64,000 nt of DNA from Paraburkholderia phenazinium. Lineage in GTDB: Bacteria; Pseudomonadota; Gammaproteobacteria; Burkholderiales; Burkholderiaceae. Below the pieces are notes generated by a model, which was not told where the DNA came from, did not search any database, and saw only the letters and a program-made list of their open reading frames with translations. Numbering within the stretch: the stretch's first letter is position 1; every line of letters begins with the position of its first letter. Positions 48,244 to 57,008 of this stretch are shown here, piece after piece. The stretch lies in assembly GCF_900141745.1 (NCBI RefSeq), contig NZ_FSRM01000001.1, forward strand, positions 1,860,001 through 1,924,000, in the 5' to 3' direction. The translations under genes and the position numbers were made by a program.

Positions 48244-48676
48244 GCGCGTGAGAGAGGGGAGAAAGTGAGCGGGCCGGATCCGCTGGGTGACGATACCGTC
48301 TGCGCCATATCGTCACACTACGGGGAACTATCTGACGTTTCATGAAGTGTAATGTGGCTTGCATGAAATGTTCGGACAAGTTTTGTCGCGAATCAGACAT
48401 CAAACGACGTAATGCTGGCACCACGGTGGGGCGATCTGCCGTGCGTCGGTCACAAAGACCGATCATTTGCAATGTTTCGGTGCGTTCTGTCAGGGGGAAT
48501 TTTGGCTGTGTATAAAGCCGTCGCTGGCGCGCTGTTCATATAGTGGACGCGCAGTGGGGACGGAACACCGCACGACGGCGGCTCTAAAGATTGCTGCCGC
48601 TGGTGCCGTAGACCCGAAGAGATAACAAGGAATGCCGGAACCGACCTTTCCGGCTGGTCATACGTGAGGACCAAAT
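48244..48676. other. Divergent intergenic region between fsr and the chemoreceptor gene
   Basis: These 433 bases carry no gene. They contain a direct repeat, described separately. A TATAAAG near 48511 is a possible promoter piece for the chemoreceptor; I see no sigma-28 consensus. Confidence 0.5.
48341..48371. promoter_or_regulatory. Operator-like direct repeat CATGAARTGT, 21-bp spacing
   Basis: CATGAAGTGT (48341-48350) and CATGAAATGT (48362-48371) are direct repeats, 9 of 10 identical, exactly two helical turns apart. They also form part of an imperfect 10-base inverted repeat (48335-48344 with 48362-48371). The position between divergent fsr and the chemoreceptor gene suggests a regulatory site. 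Confidence 0.4.
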
Positions 48677-50347
48677 ATGAAAGCAGTTTCGCTGGGCAGC
48701 CAGCCGGGTGTCGGTTTCGTGGCGAGTGATGAACCGGCGGGCGGTCCGTCCGGCTCGCGCGCGCCGGTTGGGCGGCTCAAGGGTTTGTCCGTGAAGGCGA
48801 CGCTCCGACTGGCTTTCGCCGCGGTGCTGATCGGTACGCTGGTGATCGGGGTGTTTTCGCTGGCGCAGATCAGCCGGCTCAACGGATCGGCGCAATCGAT
48901 CTACGACCAGGGCCACGTAGCGAGCCGCGCGGCCGAAGAAGCGCGAGGTTATGTGCTGCGCGCGAGCCGTGCGCAGAAGATGCTGCTGACCGCGACGACG
49001 GCCAAGGAGCGCGACGAACTCGGCTCGGACATCGACAAGGGTCTCGCCGGCCTGTCGACGCAGATCAACACGCTGCAGCAGTATGTCGATCCCGCCGATG
49101 CGGATCAGGTGTCGCAGCAGAAGAAATTCGCCGCGGCGGTCGGGACGTGGAGCGGCCACCTGCGCGATTTCGTGAAGCTGGTGAAGGCACAGCCGCTCGA
49201 TCTGTCGCAGATGAACTGGCAGGTGGGCATGCAGGATGTGTCCTTGCTGGTGGAGACCGAAAAGCTCGAGAAGATGGTGGACGCGCTGGTCGAGCAGCGC
49301 GGCGTGGCCGCGAAGGCGACCATCGACGCCTCGGCGTTCATCTACCACTCGTCGTACGTGACGATGGCGGCGATGACAATCGGCCTGATCGTGCTGGCGT
49401 TTGTGATCAGCGAATGGGTGGTGCGACGGCTGGCGCGTCAACTGGGTGGCGAGCCGGTGTACGCGAAGGAGATTGCGAGCCGGATTGCGGCGGGGGATCT
49501 GTCGAACCAGATTGCGCTGGCACGCAACGATCATTCGAGCATGCTATCGGCGCTGCATGACATGCAGAGCGGGCTCTCGACGACGGTGTCGGATATCGCG
49601 GCGAGTGCTGACGCGATTGCGACGGCATCGGGCGAGATTTCGATGGGTAATCTGGACCTGTCGCAGCGCACCGAGCAGCAGGCGATGGCGCTGGAGCGCA
49701 CGGCGAGCAGCATGGAGCAGTTGACCTCGACGGTACGGCAGAACGCCGACAACGCCAGGCAGGCGAGCACGCTGGCGAATAATGCTTCGGAGATTGCGGA
49801 GAAGGGCGGCGAGGTAGTGAGCCGCGTGGTGTCGACGATGATCGAGATCAACGACAGCGCGAAGAGCATTGGCGACATCATTGGGGTGATTGAGGGCATC
49901 GCATTCCAGACGAACATTCTCGCTTTGAACGCGGCTGTCGAGGCCGCGCGCGCGGGGGAAGAGGGGCGCGGATTTTCGGTGGTGGCGGCTGAGGTGCGGA
50001 ATCTGGCGCAGCGCAGTGCTGGCGCGGCCAAAGAGATCAAGGGGTTGATCAGCACGTCGGTGGAGCGGGTGGGGAATGGGTCGGCGCTCGCGCAGGATGC
50101 TGGGAATACGATGGATGAGGTGGTGAAGGCGGTCAAGCGGGTGACCGATATCATGGGGGAGATCTCGGCTGCTTCTGCCGAGCAGAGTTCTGGTATCGAG
50201 GAGATTAATCTCGCGGTTACGCAGATGGATGCCGGGACCCAGCAGAATGCCGCTCTGGTTGAGCAGGCTACTGCTGCTGCTCGGGCTCTGGATGATCAGG
50301 CTAAGGCTTTGAAGGGGATGGTGGGGAGGTTTAGGTTGAATGGGTGA
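48677..50347 (+). CDS. Methyl-accepting chemotaxis protein
   Basis: This 556-residue chemoreceptor has a cytoplasmic N-terminal stretch of about 40 residues, a first membrane helix ([19 protein letters not shown]), a periplasmic four-helix ligand domain, and a second helix around [20 protein letters not shown]. An atypical HAMP and the signalling domain follow, with the tip [18 protein letters not shown]. No NWETF-type methylase anchor is at the C-terminus. GAGGA precedes the ATG. The ligand is unknown. Confidence 0.93.
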   Translation: MKAVSLGSQPGVGFVASDEPAGGPSGSRAPVGRLKGLSVKATLRLAFAAVLIGTLVIGVFSLAQISRLNGSAQSIYDQGHVASRAAEEARGYVLRASRAQKMLLTATTAKERDELGSDIDKGLAGLSTQINTLQQYVDPADADQVSQQKKFAAAVGTWSGHLRDFVKLVKAQPLDLSQMNWQVGMQDVSLLVETEKLEKMVDALVEQRGVAAKATIDASAFIYHSSYVTMAAMTIGLIVLAFVISEWVVRRLARQLGGEPVYAKEIASRIAAGDLSNQIALARNDHSSMLSALHDMQSGLSTTVSDIAASADAIATASGEISMGNLDLSQRTEQQAMALERTASSMEQLTSTVRQNADNARQASTLANNASEIAEKGGEVVSRVVSTMIEINDSAKSIGDIIGVIEGIAFQTNILALNAAVEAARAGEEGRGFSVVAAEVRNLAQRSAGAAKEIKGLISTSVERVGNGSALAQDAGNTMDEVVKAVKRVTDIMGEISAASAEQSSGIEEINLAVTQMDAGTQQNAALVEQATAAARALDDQAKALKGMVGRFRLNG

Positions 50348-50355
50348 GGTTGGGG

Positions 50356-50374
50356 TGCCTGCGGCGCCTTGGTT
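50356..50374. repeat. Dispersed repeat core downstream of the chemoreceptor gene
   Basis: The 19-base core is the exact inverse of 57788-57806 (AACCAAGGCGCCGCAGGCA). It sits nine bases after the chemoreceptor stop codon and is followed by a related GCAAGGAAAGGC-type segment on the other strand. Confidence 0.8.
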
Positions 50375-50476
50375 GTTTTTCTGGCGGCGTTTGCCTTTCC
50401 TTGCCACCGCCGTAAAGGCAACGTCGGCCTGAAAGACGGGGCAGGATCTACGAACGCCGACGTTATACGCGAACGC

Positions 50477-51721
50477 CTACCAGGTTCGCTTTTTCAGCGT
50501 ATAGCCATACAGGCCGTACTGTGTATTGGTGGCGGGGTCGAAATAAACACCTTGCGTGATACCGTCATCGGTTTCGGTCCACGATTTGCCGTAGTCCTTG
50601 CTGGCAAACGTCATGTCGCGTGGCGCACCTTCGCCGGAGGCATCCGTTGCATACACAAGCAGTACGCCACGCTTGCCCACGCTGAGTCCGTCCAGCATCA
50701 GACGTGCATCGAAGGTATGGGGTTGCTCGACCGTCTGATTGCGACGGTTTCCCCATGTCGATAGCGCACCGGTCCGGTGCCCGTTGTCACTCAAGTCCTT
50801 CCAGTTGCGCGGCGCCCCGAGCCGGGATAGCGCATATATCGCATAGGCGTAATCGGGCGGTACCTGCTCGGACTGTAGCGAAACGACTACCTGATCAGGA
50901 AGCTTCACGTCAGGCTCGAACGCGTCGCTATCCCATTTCAGCCGCTCCACAATGCTTTCAGGTTGCATGTCCGCTATTTCTTCCGGCACGTAGTAGGCAA
51001 CACGCAGCGTGCCGTCCGGACCAAGGTCCACGGCGTCAAAGGTCTTTCGGGGCACGTCGTCCTCGGTTGCGTAGAGCGGAACTGTGATTTCTTTCCATGT
51101 ACGCCCGCCATCCGCCGTGCGCCAGACGCACGGTCCCCAGCCAACCGCGTATCCCCGGTCAGGATCAAGGAAAAGTAGCTGGCTGATATTCCGGCTTTCC
51201 AGCCAGTCGAGTTGCGTCCAGTTCTTGCCGCCATCGCGCGAGCGCCAGAGCTTCGTGATATGCGGTGTCAAGCCATTCTTTGGCTCAGGAATCTTGTAGT
51301 CCATCCAGTCCGTGCTGACATACTGCGTGGTCCAGTCCTTCGAATACCACCAGGCCGCATCCTGTCCCGGCTGCTGGAAGTGGCGTGTCAACCCTCCGTC
51401 GATGGTGCCGCGAAAAAAGCTAACGGTGCGCCGATTCAGCCGCTCGCTGGAATTATTCATCCATGCTTCGCTAGGCTCCGCGTAGTCCGGGTCGTTCCGC
51501 TGACTAACGGGCTTGAACGTGATTACCGGGTCAGCAATCTTGAGACTGATAACCTCGTTCCCATTGATCCGGGAGTCGCCGCCCCCATACGGTTTGTCAT
51601 TTTTCATGAATGTTGCTGAAATGGTCTGCCAGCCTGGGGTCGTCATGCTGTGATATCCGTAAATTGCGATGGCGGCCAGAAGGCTGCCTAAAATGAGTGT
51701 CCTGCGCCTAGGCATCCGCAT
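50477..51721 (-). CDS. Putative T6SS immunity protein, second copy (Asp-box/BNR)
   Basis: This protein of about 414 residues has an N-terminal membrane anchor (RRRTLILGSLLAAIAIYGYH), so the body is probably periplasmic. Three Asp-box-like motifs (SRDGGKNW, TADGGRTW, SKDYGKSW) indicate a sialidase-type beta-propeller. It is nearly identical to the protein at 52416-53669 from about residue 100 to the end but differs markedly over residues 30-95. By context it is an immunity protein; Tli4-type immunity proteins are a plausible relation. I chose the ATG at 51721, equivalent to the start of copy one; an ATG at 51733 would overlap the effector fragment. Confidence 0.75.
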   Translation of the reverse strand: MRMPRRRTLILGSLLAAIAIYGYHSMTTPGWQTISATFMKNDKPYGGGDSRINGNEVISLKIADPVITFKPVSQRNDPDYAEPSEAWMNNSSERLNRRTVSFFRGTIDGGLTRHFQQPGQDAAWWYSKDWTTQYVSTDWMDYKIPEPKNGLTPHITKLWRSRDGGKNWTQLDWLESRNISQLLFLDPDRGYAVGWGPCVWRTADGGRTWKEITVPLYATEDDVPRKTFDAVDLGPDGTLRVAYYVPEEIADMQPESIVERLKWDSDAFEPDVKLPDQVVVSLQSEQVPPDYAYAIYALSRLGAPRNWKDLSDNGHRTGALSTWGNRRNQTVEQPHTFDARLMLDGLSVGKRGVLLVYATDASGEGAPRDMTFASKDYGKSWTETDDGITQGVYFDPATNTQYGLYGYTLKKRTW

Positions 51722-51722
51722 G

Positions 51723-52134
51723 TCACTTCGCATCCATTAGCCGCCCGAGCACTTTGCTCACCCGGTCATCGATATCGGCTTTCGCTATGTTCCGTGCGTC
51801 CCCGATGGTGTCGCCTGCAACCACCTTGCCGCTGTCCCATACCTGCTCGTAGGTTCGCCAGTCGCCCCATTCTTCGAGCGCGGGGCCACCCATGATTTTC
51901 ATCATGTCCGGAAGCTGCAAACGGGCCAGTCCGTCATCAAGATAGGCGAGCGGGGGTGTCTTGAATGCAAAGCTCTTGAAAGTATCGCTTTCTAGTTCCA
52001 GCTTGTATTGAGAAACCGTCATTTTGAAGCGGCCGTTTCCCGGCGTGGCGTTGCTCATCTGGATTATGTTTCCTTGCATATTTTGGTTGAGCCCATCTTT
52101 CATATCCAACTGAAGATATCGCCTCGCAAGAACA
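51723..52134 (-). pseudogene. Truncated second copy of the putative T6SS effector (C-terminal half)
   Basis: The frame encodes the C-terminal 137 residues of the effector at 53671-54552, beginning at LARRYLQLDM. Similarity is high, with scattered substitutions. The N-terminal, cysteine-rich half is absent. An open frame runs upstream to 52388, but its first 85 codons are simply the antisense of an integrase remnant, so I treat the intact-looking 221-codon frame as a fusion artefact. It is followed, as in copy one, by an immunity gene one base after its stop. Confidence 0.8.
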
Positions 52135-52360
52135 GGCTGAAAGCGGTATCTGGACCATTTCCGGTGAACGGATGAAAGCGAAGGAGCCGCACCGCGTGCC
52201 GCTATCGGCTCCGCGCTCGCACTCGTCAAGACGCTGAAAGAGTAGAAGCAGCATGAGACATTGGTATCACCGAATCGATCTGATGGAACAGCGCGATCCG
52301 ACGATGGAGGTATGGACCGCGCATGTAAGGTCGCAATCGTCGCTCCTTCTGGGGGACTAG
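52130..52360 (+). pseudogene. Remnant of a P4-type tyrosine integrase
   Basis: The plus strand encodes WTISGERMKAKEPHRVPLSA, a typical P4-family integrase segment (the ERMK...HRVPLS signature). After position 52213 one base is missing, and the next frame continues ALALVKTLKE. The following in-frame stretch from 52253 gives WYHRIDLMEQRDPTMEVWTA, matching the usual C-terminal tail (RxxLxEQRRxxMxxWAxY). The catalytic H-R-H-Y region between them is deleted. It lies exactly at the break in the effector duplication. Confidence 0.75.
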
Positions 52361-52415
52361 CGAGAGCCCCGTCGGCGCGGGGCAGCAATCACCAGCACGG
52401 GAGCCAGGCGAACGC

Positions 52416-53669
52416 CTACCAGAGTCGCTTTTTCAGCGTATAGCCGTACAGGCCGTACTGTGTATTGGTGGCGGGGTCGAAATAAACACCTTGCGTGATA
52501 CCGTCATCGGTCTCGGTCCACGATTTGCCATAGTCCTTGCTGGCAAACGTCATGTCGCGTGGCGCACCTTCCCCGGAGGCATCCGTTGCATACACGAGTA
52601 GTACGCCACGCTTGCCCACGCTGAGTCCGTCCAGCATCAGACGTGCATCGAAGGTATGGGGTTGCTCGACCGTCTGATTGCCACGGTTTCCCCATGTCGA
52701 TAGCGCACCGGTCCGGTGCCCGTTGTCACTCAAGTCCTTCCAGTTGCGCGGCGGGCCGAGCCGGGATAGCGCATAAACCGAATAGGCGTAATCGGGCGGT
52801 ACCTGCTCGGACTGGAGCGAAACGACTACCTGATCAGGAAGCTTCACGTCAGGCTCGAACGCGTCGCTATCCCATTTCAGCCGCTCCACGATGCTTTCAG
52901 GTTGCATGTCCGCTATTTCTTCCGGCACGTAGTAGGCCACACGCAGCGTGCCGTCCGGACCAAGGTCTACGCCGTCGAAGGTCTTTCGCGGTTCGTCGTC
53001 CTCAGTTGCTTGGAGCGGAACCGTGATCTCTTTCCACGTGCGGCCGCCATCCGCCGTGCGCCAGACGCACGGTCCCCAGCCAACCGCGTATCCCCGGTCA
53101 GGATCAAGGAAAAGTAGCTGGCTGATATTCCGGTTTTCCAGCCAGTCGAGTTGCGTCCAGTTCTTGCCGCCATCGCGCGAGCGCCAGAGCTTCGTGATAT
53201 GCGGTGTCAAGCCATTCTTTGGCTCAGGAATCTTGTAGTCCATCCAGTCCGTGCTGACATACTGCGTGGTCCAGTCCTTCGAATACCACCAGGCCGCATC
53301 CTGTCCCGGCTGCTGGAAGTAGCGTGTCAAGCCTCCGTCAATCGTTCCGCGTAGAAAGCTAACTGTTGAGCGATTGAGCCGTTCGTTGGAATTGTCCATC
53401 CATGACTCTTCGGGAACGGCTTGCGCCGCGTTGTATCCTTTGTCCAAATCTACAACGCGATATCGTAGTTCGGGGCTAGCGACCTTTAGTGATATGACGT
53501 CCTTGCCACTAAAATGGCTATTTCCGCCGCCATACGGCTTGTCGTTCTTCATGAACGCTCTTGAAATGGTCTGCCAGCTTGGAGTCGTCATGCTGTGATG
53601 TCCGTAAGTTGCGATAGCGGCGAGGAGGAGGCCGCCGAAAATGAATGTCCTGCGCTTGAGCGTCCGCAT
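52416..53669 (-). CDS. Putative T6SS immunity protein, first copy (Asp-box/BNR)
   Basis: This 417-residue protein has an N-terminal anchor (RRTFIFGGLLLAAIATYGHH) and the same three Asp-box motifs as the second copy, so a periplasm-facing beta-propeller is likely. It starts one base after the effector stop, giving tight coupling. The order vgrG, effector, then anchored protein is the classical layout of a T6SS effector/immunity pair. The periplasmic location would mean that the effector attacks envelope targets. No close named family could be assigned from sequence alone. Confidence 0.78.
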   Translation of the reverse strand: MRTLKRRTFIFGGLLLAAIATYGHHSMTTPSWQTISRAFMKNDKPYGGGNSHFSGKDVISLKVASPELRYRVVDLDKGYNAAQAVPEESWMDNSNERLNRSTVSFLRGTIDGGLTRYFQQPGQDAAWWYSKDWTTQYVSTDWMDYKIPEPKNGLTPHITKLWRSRDGGKNWTQLDWLENRNISQLLFLDPDRGYAVGWGPCVWRTADGGRTWKEITVPLQATEDDEPRKTFDGVDLGPDGTLRVAYYVPEEIADMQPESIVERLKWDSDAFEPDVKLPDQVVVSLQSEQVPPDYAYSVYALSRLGPPRNWKDLSDNGHRTGALSTWGNRGNQTVEQPHTFDARLMLDGLSVGKRGVLLVYATDASGEGAPRDMTFASKDYGKSWTETDDGITQGVYFDPATNTQYGLYGYTLKKRLW

Positions 53670-53670
53670 G

Positions 53671-54552
53671 TCACTTCGCGCCCATCAGCCGCCCTAGCGC
53701 CTTGCTTACCGGGTCGTCAATATCGGCCTTCGTGGCATCCCACGCATCGCCGACGGTGTCGCCTGCAACCACCTTGCCGCTGTCCCATACCTGCTGGTAG
53801 GTTCGCCAGTCGCCCCATTCCTCCATCGCCGGACCACCCATGATCTTCATCATGTCCGGAAGCTGCAAACCGGCCAGCCCGCCATCGAGGTAGGCGAGTG
53901 GGTGTGTCTTGAACGCAAAGCTCTTGAACGTGTCGCTGTCCAGTTCAAGCTTGTATTGAGGAACCACCATTTTGAAGCTGCCGTTTCCTGGCTTGGCGCT
54001 GCTCATCTGGATTCTGTTTCCCTGCATATTTTGGTTGAGCCCATCTTCCATATCCAACTGAAGATATCGCCTCGCAAGAACAAGCCATGCTTGCCCAGCA
54101 GGGCTAAGCGTCGGAAACAATTTCGCACCATAGTTCGAACAGTAGAAGTAACCGTAGCTGACGTAATAGCTGGGCGGCTTATGCCCGCAGCCGATGTGCC
54201 GCATCATGAAGTTGCTATGCCGGGACCAGTCGGAAGAGGTACATTCGGGCTGGATTAGCGTCTGCCGCTGGTGCAGCAGACGGGCAGAGACTTCCTTGTC
54301 GGTCCACGGGTCCCAGGACGTGGCGAAGGCTTTTACGCTGGCCCATGCGCTGCCCGCCGTGACCTTCTCGACTGTTTCCGTGTATTCGCACTGCAACGGC
54401 CTGTAGTAGTACTCGCAATGTCCGATTATCGAATCCGCAGCAGGTGGGACATGATCGTCACAGGCGGTACGCTCCACGCGGGCACGCTTCGTGTATGACT
54501 TCAGCGTCATGTACGATTCCGCGTAACCCACATCCTTGTCTTCATCTGCCAT
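53671..54552 (-). CDS. Putative T6SS effector, cysteine-rich, unknown activity
   Basis: This 293-residue protein is encoded two bases after vgrG. The N-terminal half contains six cysteines (TACDDH, GHCEYYYRPLQCEY, PECTSS, IGCGHK, GYFYCSNYG), and so could form three disulfides in the periplasm. The C-terminal half has a helical pattern (LARRYLQLDMEDGLNQN, TFKSFAFKTHPLAYLDGGLA). No signal peptide is present, as expected for VgrG-delivered cargo. I cannot name the enzymatic activity; the core resembles other vgrG-linked hypothetical proteins of Gram-negative bacteria. Confidence 0.7.
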   Translation of the reverse strand: MADEDKDVGYAESYMTLKSYTKRARVERTACDDHVPPAADSIIGHCEYYYRPLQCEYTETVEKVTAGSAWASVKAFATSWDPWTDKEVSARLLHQRQTLIQPECTSSDWSRHSNFMMRHIGCGHKPPSYYVSYGYFYCSNYGAKLFPTLSPAGQAWLVLARRYLQLDMEDGLNQNMQGNRIQMSSAKPGNGSFKMVVPQYKLELDSDTFKSFAFKTHPLAYLDGGLAGLQLPDMMKIMGGPAMEEWGDWRTYQQVWDSGKVVAGDTVGDAWDATKADIDDPVSKALGRLMGAK

Positions 54553-54554
54553 TT

Positions 54555-57008
54555 TTAATTGCCCTTCAAGCGAATCGAAACGCCTTGGGGGACATGGCTC
54601 TGCGCCAGCGACGTTTCGCCATGTTCATTGGTTGTACCTTCGGCAATCAGCTTGCCCTCAGAGAACATCTGATAACGCGTATTGGCGACAGGAACTTCGG
54701 ACCCGGCCCAATGCGCGACGAAAGCCTCATCAAACGCCCCCGTCGATTCCGGCAATGGCGGAACCGCGGTTGACAGTCTCTGCGCGCCTTTCTTCTGAAT
54801 CGTAATGACCTTCAGAAAGAGGTCGAACGGGCCGCCTAACGTAATGCTGCCGTCCTTCATGTGGATAAAGGCACCGCCTGATTCGAGGGTGAGTTCCTTC
54901 TTCGCGCTGATGCGTACCGTGCCGTTGACGCTCTCCATCGTCAGATCCTGGGAGGCCAGCAGCGACATGGCATCATTCTGTGCCTGCACTTCGACCGGAC
55001 CCTTTGCCGCAAAAATCCTGGCACCGAACTTCTGCGCGAACAGCGAAATCTTTTCACCCGCTGCGACCGTGAAGCGTTTCAGCACGCTCCAGTCGGCGTT
55101 CTTCCCGGCTACAGCGTTGATGCTGTCCTGCGCCGCGAACTGCACGCCGCCGGCCGCGACAACAGCCGCCGATGCCGGGGTGCTCATCAGCAGACCCGGC
55201 TTCTTCAGCCCGTCGAGATATTCCTTCGTCTGCTGCTGCGCATCAGTGTCGGCAGGCTCTGCCTTGGCGCTTTGTGCCGATGCTGCCAGCGCCTTCGCAG
55301 TCGCCAGCGCGCTTTCCAGTTGTGCGATGGTTTCCTGCATGTCGAGCTGCTTCCCGCTCGCGCCTGGACGGTCATATGCCGTGACCATCATTCCCTTACC
55401 TGCACGGCTCACTCCGTAGCCGGATGTGCGAAGCTCATAGCCTTCGCCGCGCTTTTCCAGTTTGTTGTCAACCAGGTAGCCGAGATTCAGTTGCGATTTG
55501 CCCGAGTGCTCCGTGCTGAGCTTGACGCCTTCCTGGCCCGCCCAGTCCTCAAAGCGGATCTTGTTGTTCGCCTGGGTGCGGATCACATTCCGTGAGAGCC
55601 AGCGCCGGTCATTCGTCACCAGGTCGCGCGCCTGGCTGTGATGGTGGAACGCAACGATTTCGGGCTTGTCCGGGTCGCCGTCGCGGCAGGTAATCACGGC
55701 TTCGGCATCGTCCAGCGCCGGGAAGTGCATGCCGGTTTGCAGCTTGCCCGCGAACGGCTTCGCGAGGCGCAGCGGAACACTTTCTCCGCCGTTGGGCCAC
55801 GTTTCGAAGTCCGCATCAAAACGCACCGTATAGTGGCCGTTTGCGGTTATGTATGCGTATTTGTAGGAGTCCGGGCTGGTGACGCGTGCGCTGAGCGTGC
55901 CGGTCACTCTGGCCCAGGTTTGCGTCTCGAGCCTGAGACGGAAGCGCCGGTCAGCGGGGATTGCCTTGTAGCTGTTCGAGTAGGGCGTATCGCGCGCGCC
56001 GCTGTGCGTGACCTCGACAATCAACTGGCCTTTGGGCGCATCGGGTAAAACAAGATCTGTTTCCAGTACGCGCCCCGGCTGCAGGTTCAGCACGTTGCTG
56101 TCGCCTTCAAAGACTACCTGCCAGGCGATGGCCGCTTCGTGGCGAAGCTGCGCTTCCCACTTCGCTCCCGCCTGGTCCAGGTGGTGAGTGCCATAAATAT
56201 AGGACTGGCCGTAAGTGGTGGGATCGCTGGGCGCAACGTTGGACGTATCGCGCAAACGCTCCCAGGCTTGCTCCGGGTTGTAATCCGCGACCATGAACGA
56301 CTGCGGCACCGTCACGGTGTGGGTCTTTATCGCCGTCACCGCCTCGACGCCACCCGCCTCAAGTCCCGCTGCTTCGCGGTACGGCACGACGCGTTGCGGT
56401 TCGTCGTAAATGTAATGATCTACGTCGTCCCCGAACACCACCTGGTCGCCGTATTCTGTCTCCTGGATATAGCTGTAGATGCCCGATTTCTCCTGCAGCA
56501 TATGCGCATAATTCTGGTCGCTCATGCCGTGCTGCATGCGAAAAGCATGCTTCGGATACTGGCGGCGTAGCCGGAAACTGAACTGGTGCTCAAGCATTCC
56601 GTGACCGCGCAACATCTCCGCCAGAATGTCGGGCGTTGAACCATGCTGGAAGATCCTGTTTCGGGTCACTGCTGCCAGCCGCCCGAAATGCGACTTCAAC
56701 ACGACTTCGTACTTGACGTAATCATTCGTGTTCTGGATCGTTGAGAAGCGCGCGATAAAGCCGGAGAATTTCCGGGGTGGTCCATCGTCCGGCACGATGA
56801 CAAACGACGCGTCACGGCTCAGGTATTCGGAGCGCGCAAGCGGTTGCGGATGGGTCAATACGATACGCACCTCAGTCGGTGCACCCATCTTCTCGGTGGC
56901 CTCGAACGACACCACAGAGAGCGCCGCCGCGCTGTCCGTGCCGGGTACGTCGAGGTGGTACGCCTGTCGCCCCGGTAGGACCTGAAGTGCGCCCAGCAGG
57001 TCTGTCAT
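54555..57008 (-). CDS. vgrG: Type VI secretion spike protein VgrG with C-terminal extension
   Basis: This is an 817-residue spike protein. The N-terminal gp27-like part contains SVVSFEATEKMGAPTEVRIV, MLQEKSGIYSYIQ and DDVDHYIYDEP. The gp5-like OB region contains FDADFETWPNGGESVPLRLA. The DUF2345 region ends with AKKELTLESGGAFIHMKDGS. A tail of about 60 residues (FVAHWAGSEVPVANTRYQMF ... AEGTTNEHGETSLAQ) resembles the transthyretin-like domain used to load cargo. AAGGAGG precedes the ATG, a strong ribosome binding site. No other T6SS structural genes are nearby, so this is an orphan vgrG island. Confidence 0.93.
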   Translation of the reverse strand: MTDLLGALQVLPGRQAYHLDVPGTDSAAALSVVSFEATEKMGAPTEVRIVLTHPQPLARSEYLSRDASFVIVPDDGPPRKFSGFIARFSTIQNTNDYVKYEVVLKSHFGRLAAVTRNRIFQHGSTPDILAEMLRGHGMLEHQFSFRLRRQYPKHAFRMQHGMSDQNYAHMLQEKSGIYSYIQETEYGDQVVFGDDVDHYIYDEPQRVVPYREAAGLEAGGVEAVTAIKTHTVTVPQSFMVADYNPEQAWERLRDTSNVAPSDPTTYGQSYIYGTHHLDQAGAKWEAQLRHEAAIAWQVVFEGDSNVLNLQPGRVLETDLVLPDAPKGQLIVEVTHSGARDTPYSNSYKAIPADRRFRLRLETQTWARVTGTLSARVTSPDSYKYAYITANGHYTVRFDADFETWPNGGESVPLRLAKPFAGKLQTGMHFPALDDAEAVITCRDGDPDKPEIVAFHHHSQARDLVTNDRRWLSRNVIRTQANNKIRFEDWAGQEGVKLSTEHSGKSQLNLGYLVDNKLEKRGEGYELRTSGYGVSRAGKGMMVTAYDRPGASGKQLDMQETIAQLESALATAKALAASAQSAKAEPADTDAQQQTKEYLDGLKKPGLLMSTPASAAVVAAGGVQFAAQDSINAVAGKNADWSVLKRFTVAAGEKISLFAQKFGARIFAAKGPVEVQAQNDAMSLLASQDLTMESVNGTVRISAKKELTLESGGAFIHMKDGSITLGGPFDLFLKVITIQKKGAQRLSTAVPPLPESTGAFDEAFVAHWAGSEVPVANTRYQMFSEGKLIAEGTTNEHGETSLAQSHVPQGVSIRLKGN

